64,000 bases of DNA from Arthrobacter zhangbolii (lineage in GTDB: Bacteria > Actinomycetota > Actinomycetes > Actinomycetales > Micrococcaceae): contig NZ_CP094984.1 in the NCBI RefSeq assembly GCF_022869865.1, positions 1,674,001 through 1,738,000 of the forward strand, given 5' to 3'. The translations under genes and the position numbers were made by a program. Position 1 is the stretch's first letter. Each line of letters starts with the position of its first letter. Below the pieces are notes generated by a model. The model worked only from the letters and a program-made list of their open reading frames with translations. It was not told the DNA's origin and ran no database searches. Shown piece by piece: positions 25,345 through 32,259 of this stretch.

Positions 25345-26409
25345 TCAGACGCCGGCCGCTGCCGGGGCAGGCACGGCGCCGCGCACGGAAAGCAGGGCGC
25401 GGGGGTTATCGACCAGGAATTGCCGGGTGACTTCCTCTCCGAGTCCCTGTGAGTGCAGGAACGGAACGAAGGTGGACAGGACGTAGCTGAACGGCAGGTC
25501 ATAGCCGGGGTGGCCCTTGGCCACGCCCACGGAACCGCCGGAGAGCAGGATCTGTGCGGCGTACCCGGCGTTCACCAGCTCCTGAACCAGGCCGGCCCGC
25601 CGGCTGTCGTCCACATATGCGTCCTCCCCGTTCGTGCCCACCCGGTCAAGGACCACGTAGGCTCCGCGGCGGGCCACCTCCAAGGGTGCTCCTGCCTCCA
25701 CGGCGTCACGGCGGTCCAGTCCGCCAACAAGCACCCTGTCCGCCGCCAGTCCCTCCTCGAGGACAACATCAAGGTCATGCAGTGCGTCGGCGCCGAAGCG
25801 GATGGATACCGGAATGCCTGCTGCCTGCGCGGTGCGGGCCGCGCCGCGGAACAGGCTCTCCTCCGTTGGCGTCATGCCGGCGCGGTCCGCAGCCGTTGCC
25901 ACCAGGCCGGCAGCTGCCCGGCGTTCGAGGCGGGGGATCACCATGCCGTCGATGGCTTCCCTGGTGAAAAGGTCGGCAAACTTGTCGGCCGGCCACGGGG
26001 TAGGCGGGTTGGTCTGCGGGGTCAGGAAGTAGCCGCCCAGCATCTCTTCGGGCCCCATGCCCGTGGAGGCGACAATGTGCACGCCGGTGGAGCGGGAAAG
26101 GGCTTCATACAGGGGAAGGTCCCGGCCGTGGAACATGCCGGTGCTGTCCACGACGGTGCGTCCGCCGTGCCGGTGGAACTCGGTCAGCTTAGCTGCCAGG
26201 GTCTCGAAGATCTCTGCCCGGTCCATGGAGATGTCGGGGGCATACTCCGCACCGGGAAGCACTGAAAGGAGGGCCTCATGCACTGCCACTGGGCCCAGCT
26301 GATCGGCGGGAACAGGGCCCAGCACGGTATTGACGGTGGCGCTGCGGCTCTGCTGTCCGACGGCGCCCGGGGAAGTACTTGCGGCGTCGCCGCCGGCGAA
26401 GTGGCTCAC
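25345..26409 (-). CDS. Phosphotriesterase-fold protein lacking metal ligands (pseudoenzyme candidate)
   Basis: 354 residues from a GTG preceded by AAAGGAGAGG. It aligns along its length with the next gene (VNTVLGPVPADQLGPVAVHE; GGRTVVDSTGMFHGRD; FLVDNPRALLSV). Five of six metal ligands are replaced: second His to Ala46, carboxylated Lys to Ala171, His to Arg204, His to Gly230 and Asp to Ser293; only His44 remains. The frame is intact and codon use looks normal, so it is not a decaying gene. Possible roles: regulatory or structural partner of the adjacent enzyme, or a changed chemistry. First gene of the leftward operon. Confidence 0.82.
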   Translation of the reverse strand: MSHFAGGDAASTSPGAVGQQSRSATVNTVLGPVPADQLGPVAVHEALLSVLPGAEYAPDISMDRAEIFETLAAKLTEFHRHGGRTVVDSTGMFHGRDLPLYEALSRSTGVHIVASTGMGPEEMLGGYFLTPQTNPPTPWPADKFADLFTREAIDGMVIPRLERRAAAGLVATAADRAGMTPTEESLFRGAARTAQAAGIPVSIRFGADALHDLDVVLEEGLAADRVLVGGLDRRDAVEAGAPLEVARRGAYVVLDRVGTNGEDAYVDDSRRAGLVQELVNAGYAAQILLSGGSVGVAKGHPGYDLPFSYVLSTFVPFLHSQGLGEEVTRQFLVDNPRALLSVRGAVPAPAAAGV

Positions 26410-26498
26410 TTGCCTCTCCTTTGAAGCTCGGGTGGGTGCGAGGCGCATATGGCGCTGCTCACACCCGTTGTTGATGTGTGGGTAGCATCACAGATTCC

Positions 26499-26563
26499 TT
26501 TACACCGTGTCAAGTAAGACATCAGAACGTCAGGTTTATATGTGATGCTTGACACACTGTAAA
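26499..26563. promoter_or_regulatory. Divergent promoters on an inverted repeat, candidate TetR operator
   Basis: TTTACACCGTGTCAAG (26499-26514) and CTTGACACACTGTAAA (26548-26563) are inverted copies matching at 14 of 16 positions. Each contains TTGACA pointing outward: one for the leftward operon (26508-26513) and one for the P450 operon (26549-26554). The motif ACTGTAAAC recurs directly in front of the TetR gene at 29211-29219. One repressor could therefore control both arms and itself. Confidence 0.6.
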
Positions 26564-26635
26564 CCTTCCGTCCAGACTGTTTGCAGTTGTCTTCGCAGCC
26601 CTTGCCCCTGTCCCTCGAAACAAAGGAGTTTCACC

Positions 26636-27829
26636 ATGAGCAGCACAAAGGTGCCCATGAACGCACCCGCCGTTTCCGACGTTGACCTCTGGGACGACGC
26701 CGTCCTGGCCGATCCGTATCCCGTGTACGCCGAACTGCGTGAGCTCGCCCCGGCGGTGTACCTTCCGCGGAACGATGTGTATGTGCTGACCCGGTACGAA
26801 ACCATCCGGGATGCGCTGGGTGATCCCGAAACCTTCTCCTCCACCTCCATCGGGTTCAACCCGATGGTCAACGAGGCACTGGCGGGCACCTCCCTGGCGT
26901 CGGACGCACCGCTGCATACCCAGCTGAGGGCCACGCTCTCCGCGAACCTGACGCCGCGGGCGCTGCGCGGGCTCAAGGTGGTCATTGAGGAGAAAGCAGA
27001 CAAACTGGTTGCCGGGTTGGCAGCCGGCGGCGGTTTCGACGCCATTGATTCGCTGGCCCGTGCCTTTCCCCTGGAAATTGTGGCGGACCTGATCGGCTTC
27101 GACGGTGCGGTGAAGGAGAACATGCTGCGCTGGGGACAGGCGGCCATGCAGGTGATCGGACCGCTGAACCAGCGCACCCGGGAAAGCTTCCCGATTGCCG
27201 GGGAACTGTACGAGTGGTGCTCATCCGTCACTGCCGGGGATCTGCTTCCCGGCTCGATTGGGCGCGGGATCTTCGACGCCGAAGCCCGGGGCGAGATTCC
27301 GGCGGGCTACGCCGGAAACATCATCCACCAGTACCTCGGGGCCGGCGTGGACACCACCATCGCCTCGATTGGCAATGCGGTGGCGCTCTTTGGCCGGCAT
27401 CCCGGGCAGCTGGACCTCATCCGGGAGGACCCCTCGCTGGTGCCGTCCGCCTTCGCCGAGGTGCTGCGGTACTGGGCACCCATCCATGTGTGGGGGCGCC
27501 GCGTCACCGCGGACGTGGAGATAGGCTCCGCGACCGTTCCGGCCGGGTCGCAGGTGGGCATCCTCTTCGGCGCGGGAAACCGCGACCCCCGGCAGTACGC
27601 GGACGCGGACCTGTTCGATGTCACCCGCAATCCCGTGGACCACCTCTCCTTCGGCTACGGCCCCCACGGCTGCGCCGGACAGGGGCTGGCGAAGCTGGAA
27701 GGCCACGCCATTGTCGGTGCTCTGGCACGGCACATGAAGTCCTGGACAGCAGGGGAGGAAATCCGCGTCCCCGGCAACATCACGCGGAGCATTGATGAAC
27801 TGCAGGTAACGAAGGTGGAGGCAGCATGA
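26636..27829 (+). CDS. Cytochrome P450
   Basis: 397 residues. The I-helix motif GAGVDTT is at 235-241 with the acid-alcohol pair Asp239-Thr240, ExxR is at Glu275-Arg278, and the haem-binding loop FGYGPHGCAGQG has the axial Cys346. It is a soluble bacterial class I P450, in overall layout reminiscent of CYP199-like enzymes that act on para-substituted benzoates (weak inference). AAAGGAG precedes the ATG. Ferredoxin and ferredoxin reductase follow with 4-base overlaps, giving a complete electron-transfer chain. Confidence 0.94.
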   Translation: MSSTKVPMNAPAVSDVDLWDDAVLADPYPVYAELRELAPAVYLPRNDVYVLTRYETIRDALGDPETFSSTSIGFNPMVNEALAGTSLASDAPLHTQLRATLSANLTPRALRGLKVVIEEKADKLVAGLAAGGGFDAIDSLARAFPLEIVADLIGFDGAVKENMLRWGQAAMQVIGPLNQRTRESFPIAGELYEWCSSVTAGDLLPGSIGRGIFDAEARGEIPAGYAGNIIHQYLGAGVDTTIASIGNAVALFGRHPGQLDLIREDPSLVPSAFAEVLRYWAPIHVWGRRVTADVEIGSATVPAGSQVGILFGAGNRDPRQYADADLFDVTRNPVDHLSFGYGPHGCAGQGLAKLEGHAIVGALARHMKSWTAGEEIRVPGNITRSIDELQVTKVEAA

Positions 27830-28017
27830 GGATAGAACTGGACCGGCCGCGGTGCGAGGGCCACGGGTTGTGCGAGGAGGCGGCCCCGGAACTGATGCAC
27901 CTCGATGACGACGGCGAGCTGGTGATCGATGTTGCGGAAGTGGATCCGGCGGACGCTTCGGCGGCGAACGCCGCCGTGCGGATCTGCCCCGTGGCAGCTC
28001 TGCGGCTGAGCGCATGA
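27826..28017 (+). CDS. Ferredoxin (3Fe-4S type, P450 partner)
   Basis: 63 residues. Cys10 and Cys16 (CEGHGLC) plus Cys54 (CP) leave only three cluster Cys, with His13 where a fourth Cys would be, as in P450-linked 3Fe-4S ferredoxins of actinobacteria. ATG overlaps the P450 stop and its own stop overlaps the reductase start (both ATGA). It carries electrons from the reductase to the P450. Confidence 0.93.
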   Translation: MRIELDRPRCEGHGLCEEAAPELMHLDDDGELVIDVAEVDPADASAANAAVRICPVAALRLSA

Positions 28018-29201
28018 CACAGCGGCGCATAGTGGTGGTGGGTAACGGGATTGCGGGCCTGACGGCCTGCGATGCCCTGCGTGCCGGCGGGTTTGACGGG
28101 GAACTGACCGTAGTAGGGGCCGAAACCCACCGGCCCTACAGCCGCCCGGCGCTCTCGAAGGCACTGCTGCACGGCGGGGAAGACCTCGCCGCGCATGAAC
28201 TGCCCGCGCCGACGCACGGTGCCACCGAGATGCTTGGGGAATCCGCTGCCGGGCTCGATCCCCGGGCGCGGGTGGTCCGGCTGGATTCGGGAGGGGAGCT
28301 GCCGTACGACGGACTGGTGATCGCCTCCGGTTCCCGGGCGCGCCGGCTTGGCCCGGCAGCGGACGACGGCGGCGCGGGGCACGAAGTCACACTGCGGACC
28401 TTTGAGGACGCTCTCCGCCTGAAGCGGCTGGCCGCTGCCGGGCCTTCGGTGGTTGTCGTGGGTGGCGGCCCGCTGGGAATGGAAGTCGCTTCAGGATGTC
28501 TGAAATCCGGCTGCCGGGTGACCCTGGTTTCCGACGGCCCGCCGCTGTCCCGGCAGCTGGGCGGTTACCTGGCGGACATTTTCGCCACGGCGGCCACCCG
28601 GCAGGGGCTGAGGATCATCAGCGGCGGCGGCAGGGCGCAGCTCGAGCGCTCCGACGCCGGTACCACGGTGCTGCTGGCGGACGGAAGCCGCCTGGAAGCA
28701 GATCTGGTGGTGACGGCTGCCGGCGATATCCCCAACACGGAGTGGCTGGCCGGGTCCGGGCTGCTGACCGGCGGGACACTGCAGGTGGACTCCCGCGGCC
28801 GGGTGCGGCCGGACATTGTCGCTGCCGGGGACGTAGCCAGTTTCCCCACCGGCAGGGGAGTGGCCCGGGTGCCGCTGTGGACCAGCGCCATTGACCAGGC
28901 CAAGGTTGCCGCCGCCGGACTGCTGCACGGGCAGGAGGCACCCGAACTGGCTTTCCAGCCGTACTTTTGGACCGAAGCATTCGGCCTGTCGCTCAAGGCA
29001 GTCGGATTTACGCCCGTTCAGGGTGCGCCCGGCTCCTCGTCGGACGGGCCAAACGAGGACTCGCGGCTGATGTGGTGGGGCAGCCCGGACGGGGCAGGGA
29101 CCGCAGTGTCGGTGAACTACCGCATTCCGGTTCCCAAGCTGCGCCGTCTGGCCAGCCAGGGACCCGGCGTGCTCAGCCCGCCGGTGCCTGTCCGCACCTG
29201 A
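28014..29201 (+). CDS. Ferredoxin reductase (FAD, NAD(P)H-dependent)
   Basis: 395 residues. FAD motif VVGNGIAGLTA is near residues 8-18, the RPYSRPALSK loop near 42-51, NAD(P)-binding VVGGGPLGMEVA near 146-157, and the FAD motif IVAAGDVASFP near 265-275. This is the putidaredoxin/rubredoxin reductase-like family. It is coupled by ATGA to the ferredoxin gene and completes the P450 redox chain. The TetR gene follows after 21 bases. Confidence 0.92.
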   Translation: MTQRRIVVVGNGIAGLTACDALRAGGFDGELTVVGAETHRPYSRPALSKALLHGGEDLAAHELPAPTHGATEMLGESAAGLDPRARVVRLDSGGELPYDGLVIASGSRARRLGPAADDGGAGHEVTLRTFEDALRLKRLAAAGPSVVVVGGGPLGMEVASGCLKSGCRVTLVSDGPPLSRQLGGYLADIFATAATRQGLRIISGGGRAQLERSDAGTTVLLADGSRLEADLVVTAAGDIPNTEWLAGSGLLTGGTLQVDSRGRVRPDIVAAGDVASFPTGRGVARVPLWTSAIDQAKVAAAGLLHGQEAPELAFQPYFWTEAFGLSLKAVGFTPVQGAPGSSSDGPNEDSRLMWWGSPDGAGTAVSVNYRIPVPKLRRLASQGPGVLSPPVPVRT

Positions 29202-29222
29202 CTGACTGCTACTGTAAACAGC

Positions 29223-29837
29223 ATGTCGTCGCTGCGTGAGGCCCAAAAACAACTGACGCGGGACAGGATTGTCGAGTGCGCCCTGGAGCTTTTCACCGCC
29301 AAGGGATACGCCGCCACCACCATCGATGAAATTGCTGTGGCGGCCGGTACTACCCGGGTCACTTTCTACGCTTACTATCCGTCACGGACCGAGCTGATGA
29401 AGGATTTCATGGGCCGGGTGAACTCTGTCCTGGAACGGGCAGCCGGTGCCGGGCAGCCGTCCACGGCCCGGGAACTCGTGGAGGTGGTCCGGGCGGGCCG
29501 GATGGCGGGTGTCCTGGACTGGCTGGAATCGCGTGCTGCGCTCTGGCCGGTGTTCCGACCCTATCTGGACGTGCTTGAGGAGGCTGCCGCCCTTGATCCC
29601 GAGGTGCGTGCACTTATGGACGGGTGGCATGAGGAAGTCATTTCCGACATTGTCCGCGGCCTGCGGCTGGCCGGACGCTTCCCTGCCGAAACCCACCACA
29701 TCCGGGGCACCCTGGCCTACACGCAGTTGGATTACGTGGCCACCCTGTGGACCCGGCGGAAACTGGAGCCGAACCGGGAGCACGCGCTGGAGGTGCTCGC
29801 GGACAGCTGGTACCACCTGCTGTGCGACGATGCCTGA
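29223..29837 (+). CDS. TetR-family regulator (end of P450 operon)
   Basis: 204 residues with a TetR helix-turn-helix (RDRIVECALELFTAKGYAATTIDEIAVAAGTTRVTFYAYYPSR). The C-terminal ligand domain is not recognised. It follows the reductase gene closely, and ACTGTAAAC directly in front of its start codon also occurs in the divergent promoter region at 26558-26564, so it probably represses the whole catabolic cluster and responds to a pathway compound. Confidence 0.9.
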   Translation: MSSLREAQKQLTRDRIVECALELFTAKGYAATTIDEIAVAAGTTRVTFYAYYPSRTELMKDFMGRVNSVLERAAGAGQPSTARELVEVVRAGRMAGVLDWLESRAALWPVFRPYLDVLEEAAALDPEVRALMDGWHEEVISDIVRGLRLAGRFPAETHHIRGTLAYTQLDYVATLWTRRKLEPNREHALEVLADSWYHLLCDDA

Positions 29838-29849
29838 CAGGTGAATGTG

Positions 29850-29886
29850 AGCAGAAGGCCCGCCGGAGTCCGGCGGGCCTTCTGCT
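29850..29886 (+). terminator. Strong intrinsic terminator after TetR
   Basis: 18-bp perfect arms (AGCAGAAGGCCCGCCGGA and its complement), 13 bases after the stop, followed by TTGTTCTT. It ends the P450 operon. Confidence 0.92.
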
Positions 29887-29927
29887 TTGTTCTTAGTGCT
29901 CAGTGTTTCCCCAAGGACCCGTGCTTC

Positions 29928-30545
29928 CTAGAGCTCCGTGACCGCCGTGGCGTAGTCGAGGCGGGGCAGGCGGGGGTGACGCGGTTCCGTTGCGCCGGGA
30001 ACGCCGATGTTCACCACCAGGAAGGACTGGCGGTCCAGGCCGGCATGCAGATCGGCGTCCAGCCCTGCGGCGTCAAAGCCGCCCATGGGACCGGCGGACA
30101 GGCCAACGGCACGCACCGCAAGCAGGAAGTACCCGGCCTGCAGGTGGGCGTTGTTGTTGCCCATCATGGCGCTGAGCTCGGCGTTGGCGGCAAAGACGGC
30201 GCCCTGGGCGGGAGCCGGCGGGAAAACCGTGGCGAAATGCCGGTGCCAGCTGCGGTCAAAGCTGAGGACGGCCGTCAGCGGAGCCGCTTCGGTCTTTGCT
30301 TTGTTGCCCTCAGCCATGTGGGCCGCCAGACGCCCGCGGGCCTCAGGCGAGCGTACCCAGGTGATCCGCAGCGGCTGGATGTTCATTGCCGTGGGGCCCA
30401 TTTTGGTCAGCTCATAGATGTCCCGGAGCTGTTCATCCGTGACCGGCTGGTCCGTGAACTCGGCAACGGTCCGTGCGTCGCGGAACAGCAGGTCCAGGGC
30501 TGCTGAGTCGAGCGCCGAGGTTGATTCGAGAGTGCCGTCGCTCAT
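29928..30545 (-). CDS. Nitroreductase-family oxidoreductase (RutE/malonic semialdehyde reductase-like)
   Basis: 205 residues. FMN-binding nitroreductase fold: FRDARTVAEFTDQPV near residue 21, MGPTAMNIQPLR near 49-60, and MGNNNAHLQAGYFLLAVRAVGLSAGPMGGFD near 127-157. The last stretch and overall length match RutE-type malonic semialdehyde reductases. No other rut genes are in the window, so the substrate may differ. AGGAGG precedes the ATG. Single gene between two terminator/promoter regions. Confidence 0.85.
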   Translation of the reverse strand: MSDGTLESTSALDSAALDLLFRDARTVAEFTDQPVTDEQLRDIYELTKMGPTAMNIQPLRITWVRSPEARGRLAAHMAEGNKAKTEAAPLTAVLSFDRSWHRHFATVFPPAPAQGAVFAANAELSAMMGNNNAHLQAGYFLLAVRAVGLSAGPMGGFDAAGLDADLHAGLDRQSFLVVNIGVPGATEPRHPRLPRLDYATAVTEL

Positions 30546-30623
30546 GCCCAGCAGTCCTCCTTCAAAGTAGATGGTTGAAGGTTTAACCATACGGCTGCGT
30601 GGGTGTATGTCCAAAACGAAGTC

Positions 30624-31367
30624 CTAGCGCCCGGTTACGAATCTGTACCTGAACTGGTCGGCGCGGTGTACCGCGGAACGCCAGCCGGCCGGCTGCCCGT
30701 CGGTGGTATAGAAAACCGTTTCGATAACCAGCAGCGGACTGCCTTCGCGCACCCCCAGTGCGGCAGACTGCTCCGCCGTTGCGGCGGTAGCCCAGGATTC
30801 ATGCTCGGCCCGGCCAAGGGCAATGCCCAGCTCCCGTTCCAGCAGCTCGAAGCCCGAGCCGGACTCCTCCAGTTCGAGGACGGTCGGAGCAAAGCCCTCC
30901 GGTGCACGGATGTAAATGCGCGCTTCGAGCAGGGGTTCACCCTCCACGGAAATCACCCGGGTAAAGTGAAGCACCCGTTCCGCGGGGTCAATGCCGAGGA
31001 CTTCTGACATCTTCTCCGGAGGTTCCACCCGTGCGATGTCGGAAACGATCGATGCCGGATGCAGGCCGCTTTCGGTCAGGTAATGGTAAAGATCGCCGGT
31101 ACGCACGTGGGCCGGGCGGAGAATGCGCGGGCCGGTGACCGGAAAGGTGCCCCTGCCCTGCTTCCGGTAGACATACCCTTCCGAGGAGAGCTCCTTCAGG
31201 GCCTGCCGGATCGGCGCCCGGCTCACGCCGAAGCGCTCCAGCAGCCGGTCCTCGGTCATGGGCGTGCCCGGATCCGCCGTCCCGTCGGAAATCTCCGTGC
31301 GGAGGATGTCCTTGATCTGCCGATACAGGGGGACCCCGGACGAGGGATCAAGTTCGCCAGCGGCCAT
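30624..31367 (-). CDS. GntR-family regulator with UTRA ligand domain
   Basis: 247 residues. An N-terminal winged helix (PLYRQIKDILRTEI, LERFGVSRAPIRQALKELSSEGYVYRKQGRGTF) is followed by a UTRA domain (about 90-245; FTRVISVEGEPLLEARIYI, ETVFYTTDGQPAGW), placing it in the HutC subgroup. It would bind a small metabolite. No target gene is obvious; the neighbours are a nitroreductase downstream and CarD upstream. GGAG lies about 11 bases before the ATG, slightly far. Confidence 0.9.
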   Translation of the reverse strand: MAAGELDPSSGVPLYRQIKDILRTEISDGTADPGTPMTEDRLLERFGVSRAPIRQALKELSSEGYVYRKQGRGTFPVTGPRILRPAHVRTGDLYHYLTESGLHPASIVSDIARVEPPEKMSEVLGIDPAERVLHFTRVISVEGEPLLEARIYIRAPEGFAPTVLELEESGSGFELLERELGIALGRAEHESWATAATAEQSAALGVREGSPLLVIETVFYTTDGQPAGWRSAVHRADQFRYRFVTGR

Positions 31368-31467
31368 GGTGTTCGTACTCCAAGTGATAAACAGCGGGGA
31401 TCACAGTCAACCACGATTCGGAGCCGATACCCGGACATTACGGGCGTCCGGGGCCCGCAAGCCCGCC

Positions 31468-31959
31468 CTAGGCGGCCGCGCCTGAACTTGACCAGACGGC
31501 GTCCAGCCGGCCGCCGGCGTCGTCCTCCGAAATACCCAGGGAAAGGGAAATCTCGGTCAGCAGCGGCCGGCGGGCATGCCGGAGCATTTCCCGTTCCGCC
31601 TGCGAGAGCCCGCGGTCCGCATCGCGCAGCATGAGGTTGCGGACGACGGCGGCAATCACCATCGGATCGCCGGTTGCGATCTTTTCGCTGTTGTCCTTGT
31701 AGCGGCGGGACCACTGCGGATCCTCAGTATCCGCGGGAGCCTTCAGGACGGCGAACAGGGCAGACAGCCCGGCGGAATCAAGTACCGGCCGGAGGCCCAC
31801 ATGTTCAACCTGGTCAACAGGAACCCAGACCAGCAGTCGGGAGGACCGGACCTCCAGGACAATGCAGTCCTTCTGCATCCGGGGGTGGGTCTGATAGGAC
31901 ATCACGACGGCGGGGCCGTGGTGGGGGTGGACCAAAACCTGTCCCTCTGAAAATGGCAA
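31468..31959 (-). CDS. CarD-family RNA polymerase-binding regulator
   Basis: 163 residues from a TTG start, chosen because AGGAGG lies 7 bases before it. The N-terminal CarD/TRCF RNA polymerase interaction domain (FSEGQVLVHPHHGPAVVM; VPVDQVEHVGLRPVL) is followed by a helical DNA-binding domain (WSRRYKDNSEKI). CarD stabilises open promoter complexes, often at ribosomal RNA genes. Divergent from the HrpB helicase gene. Confidence 0.92.
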   Translation of the reverse strand: MPFSEGQVLVHPHHGPAVVMSYQTHPRMQKDCIVLEVRSSRLLVWVPVDQVEHVGLRPVLDSAGLSALFAVLKAPADTEDPQWSRRYKDNSEKIATGDPMVIAAVVRNLMLRDADRGLSQAEREMLRHARRPLLTEISLSLGISEDDAGGRLDAVWSSSGAAA

Positions 31960-32259
31960 GTAATTACCTCCTGGCGGAAGTCCGGGGCCACGCTCGATGC
32001 CCTTCCGGCAGGTCGCCGGCGGTAACCATCGTTTCAGCTGCGGACAGAACTGCCCGGCGTGCCAAAAGCACGGATGCACCCGGCCACCTATGGATGGAAG
32101 CAGCTGCACCTGCGAGCCCGGCCACTGGATCTATTTTACGCCGGAAACCCCGGCAAAATCCGGTGCCCGCGGCCGGATGCGGGTCCGCGATGCGCGAAAA
32201 AGACTGCAGCGGCGCTCCTTTGGGCCGGGAGGAACCCGGCCGGAGGGCAGAATGGAAAA
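31960..32259. other. Divergent intergenic region between CarD and HrpB genes
   Basis: 300 bases without a convincing gene. On the minus strand TTGCCG (32151-32156) and TAGATC (32128-32133) are 17 bases apart and could be the CarD promoter. The HrpB frame is open upstream from an ATG at 32059 but the added residues look non-coding in composition. Confidence 0.35.

Noticed and set aside
32059-32259. N-terminal extension of the HrpB frame
   Set aside because: The extra 67 residues match no HrpB sequence I know and are Arg/Pro/Ala-rich as expected from translated non-coding DNA; GTG at 32260 is preferred.
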